Positions 10,261-18,685 of a stretch of 64,000 nucleotides of DNA are shown here, one piece after another (position 1 is the first letter of the stretch; each line of letters opens with the position of its first letter). The position numbers and the translations under genes are program-made. The notes beneath the pieces are model-generated. The model was not told the DNA's origin. It was given only the letters and a program-made list of their open reading frames with translations, and searched no databases. The stretch spans positions 1 through 64,000 of the forward strand of contig NZ_MUHF01000005.1 of NCBI RefSeq assembly GCF_002217435.1, in the 5' to 3' direction. The DNA is from Flavobacterium reichenbachii (GTDB lineage Bacteria > Bacteroidota > Bacteroidia > Flavobacteriales > Flavobacteriaceae).

Positions 10261-10546
10261 ATCGTTTGTAATGTATCCTGTAATGCAGATTTTTTATTTA
10301 AAATTGAACATGAAAATAAAATTTTATTCCCGATTATTGACCCTTCATAATCCTGTATAAAGTCGTCAACAATGTTTTTACATTTTACTAATTCATTAAA
10401 GTCACCCGTTTGATTTTATCATAAAATCCAATTTACAGCAGTAACTTTCTTAAAAAGCAGAAAGCAACTCTTAAAAGAACTGCTTTTTTTACTAATTTTT
10501 TATGCCCTTCTATTAGAGGCTGTATTTCTTACTCCGGTATGTAAAA
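10261..10546. other. Intergenic region with a bidirectional terminator
   Basis: No supported gene. AAAAAGCAG (10452-10460) pairs with CTGCTTTTT (10480-10488) and has T-runs on both strands. It can end transcription from the transposase ORFs (plus) and from the immunity-like gene (minus). Confidence 0.6.
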
Positions 10547-10999
10547 TTACTGACTTATATTCTTAATTGCTAAAACTATACTGTCAGCAAAATAATCATA
10601 TATATTAATATAATTTTCATACTTAGGATGATTTAATATTTCAAAGTCATCCAAAACAATTTTATTCATTACATTATTAGATATAAAATTTTCTTTTTCA
10701 ACACCCCAAACTACATCGATGTTTTTCGGAACTGGAATATGAATGGTATATGATACATAATTCTCTTTTTTCACAACCTTCTTTTTCTTGTAAACTAAAA
10801 TTTTATCTACATTATTATAAATTAAATTAAATTCCAAATCCCAAGCGCTATCACCGTACTCAATTTTGAAGATATCTCTAATTTTTTTAGGGTGATAGTA
10901 TTTATCTAATTTATCAATTATCAGATTTTCTATCGAATCATAATCGAAATTTTCATCGATATTCATTACATAAAAATTATGATTAAATCTTATTTCCAT
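10547..10999 (-). CDS. Putative immunity protein
   Basis: A 150-residue, acidic, soluble protein (MEIRFNHNFYVMNIDENFDY...) with no signal peptide or membrane segment. I do not recognise a named family. The immunity call rests on context: it starts 6 bp after the stop of a small basic protein that resembles the tip of a polymorphic toxin, it is very AT-rich, and it sits in a transposase-rich patch. That gene order, toxin tip then immunity gene at once, is standard for contact-dependent and T9SS/Rhs polymorphic toxins. It could also be an unrelated hypothetical protein. Confidence 0.5.
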   Translation of the reverse strand: MEIRFNHNFYVMNIDENFDYDSIENLIIDKLDKYYHPKKIRDIFKIEYGDSAWDLEFNLIYNNVDKILVYKKKKVVKKENYVSYTIHIPVPKNIDVVWGVEKENFISNNVMNKIVLDDFEILNHPKYENYINIYDYFADSIVLAIKNISQ

Positions 11000-11005
11000 A
11001 TTTTA

Positions 11006-11287
11006 TTAATTTACTTTATAAGCTTTACTAGGCTCCCTACTTAATGGCAATTTTTTACCTCCTTGCCTATATTTTACAACTCTTGACGCCTCTTTTTGTT
11101 TTGCTATTTGTTTAGTAGTCTCTCCTAAATCTTCTACAACTCTAAAAGTTGCATTTACGTATCCTCCCTTCCTAGCTATTCTTGCACTAGTGTGAGCTCT
11201 TCTAATAGTTCCATCTGCCATTACATCATTCGCATTTGCAACACCCACCTTAAGAAATCTCTTTTGTTTTTTTATCAAAAACTTCAT
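11006..11287 (-). CDS. Small basic protein resembling an orphan polymorphic-toxin C-terminal tip
   Basis: A 93-residue, strongly basic protein (MKFLIKKQKRFLKVGVANAN... ending SREPSKAYKVN) without signal peptide or membrane segment. The frame is open for only 14 codons upstream of the ATG before a stop at 11330-11332, so no large delivery domain is attached. The size, charge and partner gene fit an orphan toxin domain (for example a nuclease tip), but I cannot identify catalytic residues with confidence and do not assign an activity. It might instead be a fragment whose N-terminal part was lost by recombination. Confidence 0.5.
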   Translation of the reverse strand: MKFLIKKQKRFLKVGVANANDVMADGTIRRAHTSARIARKGGYVNATFRVVEDLGETTKQIAKQKEASRVVKYRQGGKKLPLSREPSKAYKVN

Positions 11288-11524
11288 GGAGTGGATACCT
11301 TTTTTGCGACTAAAAGCTATGGCGTTAATTTATTAAAATTTTCATTAAAAAGGATTGAAATATTTTTATAAACATTGGAGTTACCTCCAATTTTGTTACA
11401 AAATGCTAAGACGGCTATGTTCATAAGGATGACGACTTGTTCTTTTTGACACTATATGGAGTTGCCTTCAATTTTGCACATAAGCTTAAGGCAATTTTTT
11501 TTTAGATATTTTCTCCGGTCTAAG
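11288..11524. other. Non-coding stretch with two related hairpin motifs
   Basis: No supported gene. TTGGAG-TTAC-CTCCAA (11375-11390) is a perfect hairpin followed by TTTTG. A related, weaker version (tggagttgccttcaattttg) occurs about 80 bp further along (near 11458-11477). Both are followed by similar tracts (tgctaagacggc, taagcttaaggc), so this is an imperfect local duplication. Confidence 0.5.
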
Positions 11525-11547
11525 TTTTGTGGCAGAATCGTGGCACA
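11525..11547 (+). repeat. 23-bp direct repeat, right copy
   Basis: Identical to 7805-7827. It ends 2-3 bp before the point where similarity to the truncated transposase gene begins, so it marks a recombination junction. Confidence 0.75.
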
Positions 11548-11549
11548 AT

Positions 11550-11760
11550 TATCTTCCAGTACAGTACTTATATACATGCGAGAGTTAGATCTGCATGTCT
11601 CAGTAAAAAGGTATAAATCCAAAAATTGATATGATAGTAACGGGTTTATCTTTTAAATATTTACTAGGAATTATTCAATTACCGAAAGAAATGTCGACTT
11701 ACAAAAGAAGATATAAATGTTACAAAATAAAATCTAATAAAGGTATCGCTGATACTGTGC
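11550..11760 (+). pseudogene. 3' remnant of a second core-less transposase copy (direct repeat B)
   Basis: Codons 11552-11629 read SSSTVLIYMRELDLHVSV, then KRYKSKN and stop, matching the end of the ORF at 9526-10131 (SSSTVLIYMRELKLYVSV, then KKHKSKT and stop). Similarity continues past the stop for roughly 120 bp. The 5' part is missing; the break coincides with the 23-bp repeat. Confidence 0.8.
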
Positions 11761-12021
11761 CATAATATCTGGCTAAAAAATCAGGTTTACAAGAAGACAT
11801 TTAATCGGGGTAGTTGTAATAAAATAATGCGGCACTCTAGTTTTTCTTTTTTCAATAGTACAATTTAATATTTAAGAAAATTAATATTAATAACAAACTA
11901 CGAATGAAAATTTCTTTTTACATATCATAGATTACCAGGAAATTAAACTTTTCTTACATATTTAATTTTTTTCCTCATATATTTGAAGAATAGAAAATTT
12001 AAACTTATGCACAATAAAAGA
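11761..12021. other. Intergenic region left of the IS6 element
   Basis: Very AT-rich; I see no gene, RNA or clear repeat in it. Confidence 0.4.
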
Positions 12022-12795
12022 GGTTCTGTCGCATCTGCCATGTAAAAATCCGCAAGAAATTAGAAACCCGAAAATTATGCAGCCAATTTACAAAATGATT
12101 TGAACATAGTTGTTCCTGGGTTAAGCATCTGATTTTTTCTTAACATGTGCACAACTTCAATTCCTGCCAAGGTTCTTCTGGCAGACGCAAAACTTTTAAA
12201 ACCCAAACCGTTTTCTATACGCCACTTTATGAAACGATGGTCCTGTTCCACAATATTGTTAAGATATTTACATTGCCTAATCTTTATATTTGAAAATGAC
12301 CGTTTATTATAAACCCTTATTGCGCTGGTGTTAGAGCCGCTTTTGTCTATATTTACTACTGTTGGCCGGTAATTATTCTTTATCGCTTTTATCAGGAATG
12401 ACTGTGCACTCATCCTCTGTCTACTTCTGGTCAAAAGAAAATCCACCGTATTACCACATTTATCAACAGCCCGATACAAATAACACCAAATACCTTTTAC
12501 TTTTATATAAGTTTCATCCATTCGCCAGCTCGTCCCTACTCTGATCTTTCTTTTTTTCATCTGAGATTCAACCATTGGAGTAAATTTAAATACCCAACGT
12601 TGAATCGTCGCATGATCAACTGCTATTCCACGCATTTTCATTATTTCCTCAATATCCCTGTAACTCAATGTAAATCTCAATTTGAAATAAACAGCCTGCA
12701 AAATAATGGCTTTGGGATAACAATGACCTTTTGTATTCATAAAATATATTTTGAACGTCTAAAGATAATAGTTATTAAACAGATGCGACAGAACC
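12022..12795 (-). mobile_element. IS6-family insertion sequence, 774 bp
   Basis: Perfect 16-bp terminal inverted repeats: GGTTCTGTCGCATCTG at 12022-12037 and its complement at 12780-12795. They enclose a single transposase gene, as expected for IS6 (about 0.75-0.85 kb). The 8-bp flanks, ATAAAAGA on the left and AATCCGTT on the right, do not match. With no target duplication the element probably sits at a deletion or rearrangement junction. Confidence 0.92.
12075..12740 (-). CDS. IS6-family DDE transposase
   Basis: A 221-residue transposase with an N-terminal HTH region (LSYRDIEEIMKMRGIAVDHA, residues 25-44) and a DDE domain of the IS240/IS26 type. Likely catalytic residues are D75 (WRMDETYIKV), D132 (VVNIDKSG) and E165 (NNIVEQDHRF). 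It is complete and fills the space between the terminal repeats. IS6 elements move by replicative transposition and can delete neighbouring DNA, which fits the truncated gene on the right. Confidence 0.93.
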   Translation of the reverse strand: MNTKGHCYPKAIILQAVYFKLRFTLSYRDIEEIMKMRGIAVDHATIQRWVFKFTPMVESQMKKRKIRVGTSWRMDETYIKVKGIWCYLYRAVDKCGNTVDFLLTRSRQRMSAQSFLIKAIKNNYRPTVVNIDKSGSNTSAIRVYNKRSFSNIKIRQCKYLNNIVEQDHRFIKWRIENGLGFKSFASARRTLAGIEVVHMLRKNQMLNPGTTMFKSFCKLAA

Positions 12796-13152
12796 AATCC
12801 GTTTGGGTTTATTAAAATCTATAACCCGGATAATTTTACATATTTGGATTCAGGAACTGTCAAGAGACGCAACTCTGTACAGGAAATGTCTGAATTTTTC
12901 GAAAAGATAAAAGGAAAAATCATTGCAGAAAAAGAATATATCTTTAAAGATGTAGCGATCCAGTTTACAAAAGATGCGGCTGTGATCTCTTTCCAGATGT
13001 TTGTAAGAGCTTTAGATTTTGACTTTGAATGGAATGTTCCAGAGATTTTTCAAAAAACTGAAAGCGCAGATTGGCTTGTAATCCATTCTCACTATTCATT
13101 TGTAAGACCGATGGATATAGGATTTAAACCCGGTCAATTTCCTGTTATTTAA
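12796..13152 (+). pseudogene. NTF2/SnoaL-like protein gene, 5' end removed at the IS6 junction
   Basis: The plus frame is open from the IS6 boundary (NPFGFIKIYNPDNFTYLD...) to the stop at 13152. A TTG at 12844 is the only start-like codon near the front, and coding sequence continues upstream of it to the IS end, so the true start was lost. The C-terminal pattern (ITFEW-like core, WLVIHSHYSF) resembles SnoaL/NTF2-like small domains, although the match is modest. Complete members are usually about 125-150 residues, so only the first few strands or helices may be missing. Confidence 0.6.
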
Positions 13153-13158
13153 CTTAGA

Positions 13159-13190
13159 AAAGGGCTTTGTGTTTTTGCAAGCCCTTTCTA
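13159..13190 (+). terminator. Intrinsic terminator after the NTF2-like remnant
   Basis: AAAGGGCTT (13159-13167) pairs with AAGCCCTTT (13179-13187), followed by a T-rich tract. Confidence 0.75.
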
Positions 13191-13513
13191 TTTTAATATT
13201 TTACATTTTTTATTCAGCTTCAGCTTCAAAAAAATGGTATGAATATTTTGGTTCGAATGTGAAGCTGTATTAGGCATTCAAAATTATACACAATTCTTTC
13301 ATCAAACCCCAACAGGACATCCAAACCAAATTGTTGAAACCATTCAAAGACAGGTCCTACCAGTAGTAAGCCAATCTCTTCAAATCTTCCATAAAATTTA
13401 TAGAAATTTGTCCCGTAGAGGTCACAAAATTAAAAGCTCATTTCATTAGAAATGGGCTTTTTTTATGTTTATCACCTTTATGATCAGTATGTAGTGTAAG
13501 CAAAATTTTCTAT
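13191..13513. other. Intergenic region between convergent genes
   Basis: No supported gene. It contains a short recurring motif (13407-13427) and a terminator hairpin: 13432-13443 pairs with 13450-13461, with T-runs on both strands. The hairpin can end the minus-strand Mo-hydroxylase operon. Confidence 0.6.
13407..13427 (+). repeat. Short motif shared with 32630-32650
   Basis: TTTGTCCCGTAGAGGTCACA here versus TTTGTCCCGTCGAGATCACA at 32630. Both are followed within a few bases by AAAAGCTC and a terminator hairpin. It may be a remnant of a larger dispersed sequence that carried its own terminator. Confidence 0.55.
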
Positions 13514-15679
13514 CTAATAGGCGTCAGAAAGTTTAAACGGCAAAGTTCTGATTCGCTTTCCAGTCAAATCAAAAATAGCATTAGTTAAAGCCGGAGCAAA
13601 AGGCGGAAGTCCTGGCTCTCCTACTCCGCCGGCATCTTCCTCGTTATCTATTATGTATACTTCTATAGGCGGGATTTCATTAATTCTGGGCAATGGATAA
13701 TCATAAAAATTGTGCTGTTCTACCACATTATCTTTAAATGTAATCTGATGTGTCGTTGCTGCTCCCAATCCCATCACAATGGAACCTTCTACCTGCGCAT
13801 GGATAATATCTGGATTTACATACCACCCGCAGTCCATAACAGCCCAGACTTTATCAATTTTTATACCTCCCTGAGGATTTTTTGAAACTTTTACTATATG
13901 TCCTACCGTCGAATTAAAGCATTCGGTAATGGCTACACCGTATCCTTCATTTTTCGCGCGTTTTTTCCAGTCAGAAACTTCTTCCATTTTATCGATTAAC
14001 TTTTGACAGCGGTCTTCCTGCAAATGCTCACGGCGGAAATCCAAAGGATCTTTTTCTGCTTCGTGTGCCATCTCATCAATAAAACTTTCATAGGCAAATC
14101 CGTTTGTAGAAGCATATACGGATCGCCAAAAACTCGTCGGAATCGTAGTTTCAAAAAGTACATCAGCAATACTGAGGTTTTTAATGCTTTCATAATAAGG
14201 TTTTAAAAACCCTTCACTTGTACTTCGGTTCGGCTTATCTTTTGCACCGCCACGCCAGTGATCATTGTTCTGTCCGGCCATTCTGAATTTCAAGGCTTCA
14301 ATTTTTCCATTGGCAATCATTCCTTCACATCGGTAGGATATTCCCGGGCGAAACGGTCCTAATGCAGCATCATCCTCACGAGTCCAGACTACCTGAACGG
14401 GACCGCCTATTATTTTTGAAACACCAACAGCTTCACTTGGATAATCGATCATGGCTTTTCTCCCAAAACCTCCTCCAAGAAAAGTCATATTCACAATTAC
14501 TTTCTCTTTGTCAATTTTAAATTGTTTACTTATATCATCCTGAATCCATCCTGGCGCTTGTATAGGTCCCCAAATTTCAATCGACTCCCCTTTATGATGG
14601 GCAATACAATTAATAGGCTCCATCGCAACATGAGATTGATAGGGAGTCTGATAAACCACATCTAGTTTTTTAGTCGATTGAGCCAATATTTCAGTAGGAT
14701 TACCTAGTGTTTTAAGCATCATACCTTCCTGATTGTGCAGTAAGTTATTCTGGGTTTTATAGATTTCCGGAGTACTCCAGTGTTTAAAACCACTGCTGTC
14801 CCATTGTACTTTTAATACTTTTCTTCCCTCAAGAGCTGCCCAGGTCGAATCTGCCACTACAGCAACACCTTCTCGCTTATATTCGTAATACGACATTTCA
14901 ACTTTAAAAACTTTCCTAACACCCGGAACTTTTAAGGCTTGTGTCGCATCAAAACTTTTTACTTTTCCAAAATAGCGGGGATCCCGTTCTACTGAAGCAA
15001 ACAACATTCCGGGAATTCTTTTGTCTAGTCCAAAAATTAATGATCCATTAGTTTTAAGCGGCGTATCAATTCTTTTTAGTGGTTTTCTAATTAGTTTATA
15101 TTCTGATATTTTTTTTAGTTTCGGTTCTTTCGGAACTGGCAGTTTTGAGGCTGCTAAGGCAAGTTCTCCATAATGTGCTTTTTTTCCGGACGGTTTGTGA
15201 ATTACAAGGCCAGATGCTGCATAACAATCTGTAATTGAAACATTCCATTTTGCGGCGGCAGCAACGATTAACATTTCGCGTGAAGCAGCACTTAATTTTA
15301 GAAGATTTTTATACGAGGAGCGAATTGTAGAACTTCCTCCTGTAACCTGTCCTCCATATTTTTTTTCATTTCCAATAGCAAAAATTACATTAATATCATT
15401 CATATCAACTTCCAATTCTTCAGCTACAATCTGAGGTACCGAATGATATGAACCCTGCCCCATTTCTGCCCTGTGATTCACAATCGTTACTTTTCCTGAA
15501 GGGTTAATGATAATCCAGGGGCATAACTCAATTTCTGCATCAGTTAACTCGGCAGGCGTAACAAGTGTTGGAACTCCATCTGCGGGGAAATAAAAGCCAA
15601 GACAAAGTGCCGCGCCTCCCAAACCGGTTAGCTTAAGAAAATTTCGTCTGGTTGTATCTACGTTATTATTTTTAGTCAT
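13514..15679 (-). CDS. Xanthine dehydrogenase-family molybdopterin-binding subunit (IorB-like)
   Basis: A 721-residue large subunit of a molybdenum hydroxylase. The N-terminus has a twin-arginine signal (TRRNFLKLTGLGGAALCLGF), so the folded enzyme is exported by Tat. Molybdopterin-binding motifs include MGQGSYH, GGGFGRKA and, near the C-terminus, GGVGEPGLPP with the family's catalytic Glu. It has the length and layout of the isoquinoline 1-oxidoreductase/aldehyde dehydrogenase beta subunit, which lacks an FAD domain. With the 2Fe-2S subunit and cytochrome c encoded just upstream it would hydroxylate an aldehyde or N-heterocycle in the periplasm. Substrate unknown; last gene of the operon. Confidence 0.9.
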   Translation of the reverse strand: MTKNNNVDTTRRNFLKLTGLGGAALCLGFYFPADGVPTLVTPAELTDAEIELCPWIIINPSGKVTIVNHRAEMGQGSYHSVPQIVAEELEVDMNDINVIFAIGNEKKYGGQVTGGSSTIRSSYKNLLKLSAASREMLIVAAAAKWNVSITDCYAASGLVIHKPSGKKAHYGELALAASKLPVPKEPKLKKISEYKLIRKPLKRIDTPLKTNGSLIFGLDKRIPGMLFASVERDPRYFGKVKSFDATQALKVPGVRKVFKVEMSYYEYKREGVAVVADSTWAALEGRKVLKVQWDSSGFKHWSTPEIYKTQNNLLHNQEGMMLKTLGNPTEILAQSTKKLDVVYQTPYQSHVAMEPINCIAHHKGESIEIWGPIQAPGWIQDDISKQFKIDKEKVIVNMTFLGGGFGRKAMIDYPSEAVGVSKIIGGPVQVVWTREDDAALGPFRPGISYRCEGMIANGKIEALKFRMAGQNNDHWRGGAKDKPNRSTSEGFLKPYYESIKNLSIADVLFETTIPTSFWRSVYASTNGFAYESFIDEMAHEAEKDPLDFRREHLQEDRCQKLIDKMEEVSDWKKRAKNEGYGVAITECFNSTVGHIVKVSKNPQGGIKIDKVWAVMDCGWYVNPDIIHAQVEGSIVMGLGAATTHQITFKDNVVEQHNFYDYPLPRINEIPPIEVYIIDNEEDAGGVGEPGLPPFAPALTNAIFDLTGKRIRTLPFKLSDAY

Positions 15680-15705
15680 CGGGTCGTCATTAAAATTAAA
15701 ACAAT

Positions 15706-16320
15706 TTATTTAGCAGGAGCATAAGCGCCGGTTTGAAGCCAGGTAATCCAGGCTTTTTTAAATTGTGCATGCGTTAAAGGCGGAACTGTTCTTCCTTTGC
15801 CAGGATTCCAGCCGGCTTTTACCAAACCGTCGTCAGCATGAGCAATAAGCTTTTGCAAATCCTTATGACCATTTAGTTCCGGGTTAACCAATTGTTTCGC
15901 TAATTCATGAGCAGTTTTACCTTCAAATACCATTTTCATATCAGCTGGTGGTAAATGCCATTCCGGATTTCCCGGAGGTGTATGCAGTCCGGGACTGTTT
16001 TCGGCTTGATGACAATTGGAGCACTTCATTGCGTATAATCCTTTTCCATCTTTTCCTCTTTTGGGCTGCATGCTGTGAACAACGCTATTATCTCCCTGAA
16101 GCGGAATATCGCCTTTTGGATGACAGTTCAGACAACGTGGACTCATTAGTACCTTGTAAACTTGTTTGAAAGCGGCAACAGATGCTGCACTGTCTTTTTT
16201 TACTGGTGTAATGACTATATATTCCTTTTCTATTGATTTTCTTAACGAAACAGTAAATGCCAGTCCAATTGTAGAAATTAGAATTACAGCTATTAATATA
16301 AATTTAGTTTTTGTTGACAT
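15706..16320 (-). CDS. Di-haem cytochrome c, electron acceptor of the Mo-hydroxylase
   Basis: With the ATG at 16320 the protein has 204 residues: an N-terminal membrane anchor or signal (FILIAVILISTIGLAFTV) and two haem-binding motifs, CLNCH and CSNCH. An upstream in-frame start at 16416 would overlap the 2Fe-2S gene by 73 bp and is unlikely; 16320 leaves a 23-bp gap. IorAB-type enzymes of Gram-negative bacteria often use a membrane-bound cytochrome c for electron transfer, and gene order supports that here (26 bp to the Mo subunit gene). It would act at the periplasmic face of the inner membrane. Confidence 0.87.
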   Translation of the reverse strand: MSTKTKFILIAVILISTIGLAFTVSLRKSIEKEYIVITPVKKDSAASVAAFKQVYKVLMSPRCLNCHPKGDIPLQGDNSVVHSMQPKRGKDGKGLYAMKCSNCHQAENSPGLHTPPGNPEWHLPPADMKMVFEGKTAHELAKQLVNPELNGHKDLQKLIAHADDGLVKAGWNPGKGRTVPPLTHAQFKKAWITWLQTGAYAPAK

Positions 16321-16343
16321 GAGATTTGTTTTCTGTTTATAAA

Positions 16344-16811
16344 TCATGTTCTGCTTTTTCCCTGCATTTCTGAAGCAAGATGTATCGCTTTGCGAATTCG
16401 GGGATACGTACCGCATCTACAAATATTCCCAGCCATTGCATCGTCTATATCCTGATCGCTTGGATTTGGATTTTCCCGAAGCAAGACAGCAGCCGACATG
16501 ATTTGTCCGGAATGACAATAACCACATTGCGGAACGTCAATCTCCTGCCATGCTTTTTGCGCGGGATGATCATTATTTTCAGATAATCCTTCAATGGTCA
16601 CTACATTTTTACCTTCGGCACGGCTCATCTTTGTAACACAGGAGCGAACAGCTTCACCATCAAGATGTACAACACAGGCTCCGCATTGCGCTACTCCACA
16701 GCCAAATTTGGTTCCGGTAAGCCCAAGTGTATCTCTAATTGCCCAAAGCAAAGGCATTTCGGGGCTTACATCAAGTTTTTCAGTTTTGCCATTTACGGTT
16801 AATTGTATCAT
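16344..16811 (-). CDS. 2Fe-2S subunit of the Mo-hydroxylase (IorA-like)
   Basis: A 155-residue small subunit with two iron-sulfur domains. The N-terminal plant-ferredoxin-type cluster uses C38, C43, C46 and C58 (CGVAQCGAC...C). The C-terminal [2Fe-2S]-binding domain has CGYCHSGQ and [10 protein letters not shown]. Length and motifs match the alpha subunit of isoquinoline 1-oxidoreductase and related enzymes. It has no signal of its own and is probably co-exported with the Tat-signal-bearing large subunit. It passes electrons from the Mo cofactor to the cytochrome. Confidence 0.93.
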   Translation of the reverse strand: MIQLTVNGKTEKLDVSPEMPLLWAIRDTLGLTGTKFGCGVAQCGACVVHLDGEAVRSCVTKMSRAEGKNVVTIEGLSENNDHPAQKAWQEIDVPQCGYCHSGQIMSAAVLLRENPNPSDQDIDDAMAGNICRCGTYPRIRKAIHLASEMQGKSRT

Positions 16812-16897
16812 AATTCGTGTTTTAATATTGACAACTATCTGGTTTTATGTGTTTTATTCTAATTTCTAATTTACAAAAAAAATACAAGAAATTGATT

Positions 16898-17611
16898 TTA
16901 CTTTTTAGCTTTTAGTACATCGTTCAAAACTTTTTGTGCGGCTTTGGCTTCCTTCTCTCCAATTGCTGTCTTAATTACACTCAAAAATTCCTGTAATTGG
17001 CGTGAACTTAAACCAACATTCAGGCAGATGTTTAAATGAGATTGCAACATCGGTTCCGCATCTCCAATTGAGGCAATTACTGATACTGTCACCAATTCTC
17101 TTTGCGCAAAAGTCAAAACATCTCGTTCAAAAATGTCTGCAAAAAGATGCTCTTTAAGGAATACATCCATTTCAGGAGCAAATGCTGAGTAGCCTGTTTT
17201 TGGTCCGTCTTGTGTTACGCCTGTAAGTTCTCCCAAAACTGCTTTACCACGATCATATTTATTTCCTTCCTGTTTTATAGATGATCCTTCAGGACCAACG
17301 GTATCGGTAATTCCTTTTGATTTACGCTCTTCCAAAACAGCCATAAAAGTCTGCAGTCCCCGAATGCTTCTGGGAAACCCGCAATACGCATAAAGGTGAA
17401 CCAAAACTTCCTTAATTTGATTGATGGTTAAACCAGAATCAAGACCCGAATTTAATTCTGTCTTCAACTTTACTAAATCACCTTGCGCGGTAACAGCTCC
17501 AATCTTAATAATTGCTATTTGTTCTTTGCTTAATTTTTTACTTTGATCCGTTTGCGCATAAGCTGTTCCGGAAACAAATACCATCATTATAAGTATGGAG
17601 AGCGTTTTCAT
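16898..17611 (-). CDS. Secreted carboxymuconolactone decarboxylase-family protein
   Basis: A 237-residue protein with a signal peptide (MKTLSILIMMVFVSGTAYAQ) and two CMD/AhpD-like domains. The first has HLYAYCGFPRSIRGL, the second the equivalent SHLNICLNVGLSSRQ. Many such periplasmic CMD proteins in Bacteroidota are not true decarboxylases and may have a redox or peroxidase-like role. It lies between the flavodoxin gene (13 bp upstream) and the 2Fe-2S gene (86 bp downstream), so it likely works with the same periplasmic oxidation system. Exact reaction unknown. Confidence 0.85.
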   Translation of the reverse strand: MKTLSILIMMVFVSGTAYAQTDQSKKLSKEQIAIIKIGAVTAQGDLVKLKTELNSGLDSGLTINQIKEVLVHLYAYCGFPRSIRGLQTFMAVLEERKSKGITDTVGPEGSSIKQEGNKYDRGKAVLGELTGVTQDGPKTGYSAFAPEMDVFLKEHLFADIFERDVLTFAQRELVTVSVIASIGDAEPMLQSHLNICLNVGLSSRQLQEFLSVIKTAIGEKEAKAAQKVLNDVLKAKK

Positions 17612-17624
17612 TTTCTTTTATTTA

Positions 17625-18254
17625 TCAATTAATAAAACCTATTTTCTTTAACCAATTTTGAACTTCAAGCTCTACCTGTTTTTCTTTTTCTCCCTTCATC
17701 ACAAATAAAATACCATCTCTTTCCATTCCGCCTTTGGTAGAAAAACCTTCCAATATTTTACTTGTAGGACATAATTCTTTAACCGTTTGAAAGGTGCTGC
17801 CAATTCCATAACCCGCATTCGTGTTGAATGGAACAATTGTTTTTCTTTCTAAGTTGTTTTTCTTCAAAAAGCTTTTCATTGGTGGAGGCAGCTGCATTCC
17901 CCAAGTTGGAAACCCCACAAAAATGACATCATACTTTTCCATATCGTTAATTTTTGTTTTAAGTGGAGGTAAAAAACCTGTCTCATTTTCGTTGGCGACC
18001 TGGCTCACTATCATTTTGTAGTCTTCAGGATAAGGGTTCTGCAATTCAAGTTCAACTAATAAACCACCCACATTTTTATGAATGATCTCCGCAACGGCTT
18101 TGGTGTTTTTAGTTCTTGATAAATACACGATCAATATATTTTTATCCACTACAGCTTCTTTTTTATCCTGAGGTTTTTCCTGCGCTTTACTACAGCCAGA
18201 AAACATACAAATTACTGCAGTTAGTAGAAACAATAACGATGCTGGCTTTTTCAT
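17625..18254 (-). CDS. Flavodoxin-like lipoprotein
   Basis: A 209-residue protein with a lipoprotein signal (lipobox MFSGC) followed by a flavodoxin fold. The phosphate-binding loop is YLSRTKNTKAVAEI, and FPTWGMQLPPPMKSFL and NTNAGYGIGSTF match other FMN-contact loops. Being lipidated, it would carry FMN at the periplasmic side rather than in the cytoplasm, which is unusual but seen in this family in Bacteroidota. It is the first intact gene of the five-gene operon. Confidence 0.85.
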   Translation of the reverse strand: MKKPASLLFLLTAVICMFSGCSKAQEKPQDKKEAVVDKNILIVYLSRTKNTKAVAEIIHKNVGGLLVELELQNPYPEDYKMIVSQVANENETGFLPPLKTKINDMEKYDVIFVGFPTWGMQLPPPMKSFLKKNNLERKTIVPFNTNAGYGIGSTFQTVKELCPTSKILEGFSTKGGMERDGILFVMKGEKEKQVELEVQNWLKKIGFIN

Positions 18255-18425
18255 TTTATTTTATCTTATTTTATTTAGCATTGGAATTTTTGCTGTGAAA
18301 GTTGAATTACTTCCTTTTCAGCAATAGTATTTTGTGCGAAAGACTTGTTTGCAATTAGAATAATGACCAGTAATCAAAAAGTGTTTTTTTTATAATGCTG
18401 TTTATATTAATTGTTTATATTTTTC

Positions 18426-18665
<240 letters not shown>

Positions 18666-18666
18666 T

Positions 18667-18674
18667 TAAATTTG
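18667..18674 (+). promoter_or_regulatory. Candidate -7 box of the AraC regulator gene
   Basis: TAAATTTG fits TAnnTTTG, 11 bp upstream of the ATG at 18686. No convincing -33 element. Confidence 0.4.
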
Positions 18675-18685
18675 TGTAATAAATA

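Noticed and set aside
12362..12815. Plus-strand ORFs across the IS6 element
   Set aside because: Antisense to the transposase with its DDE motifs; the second runs over the terminal repeat.
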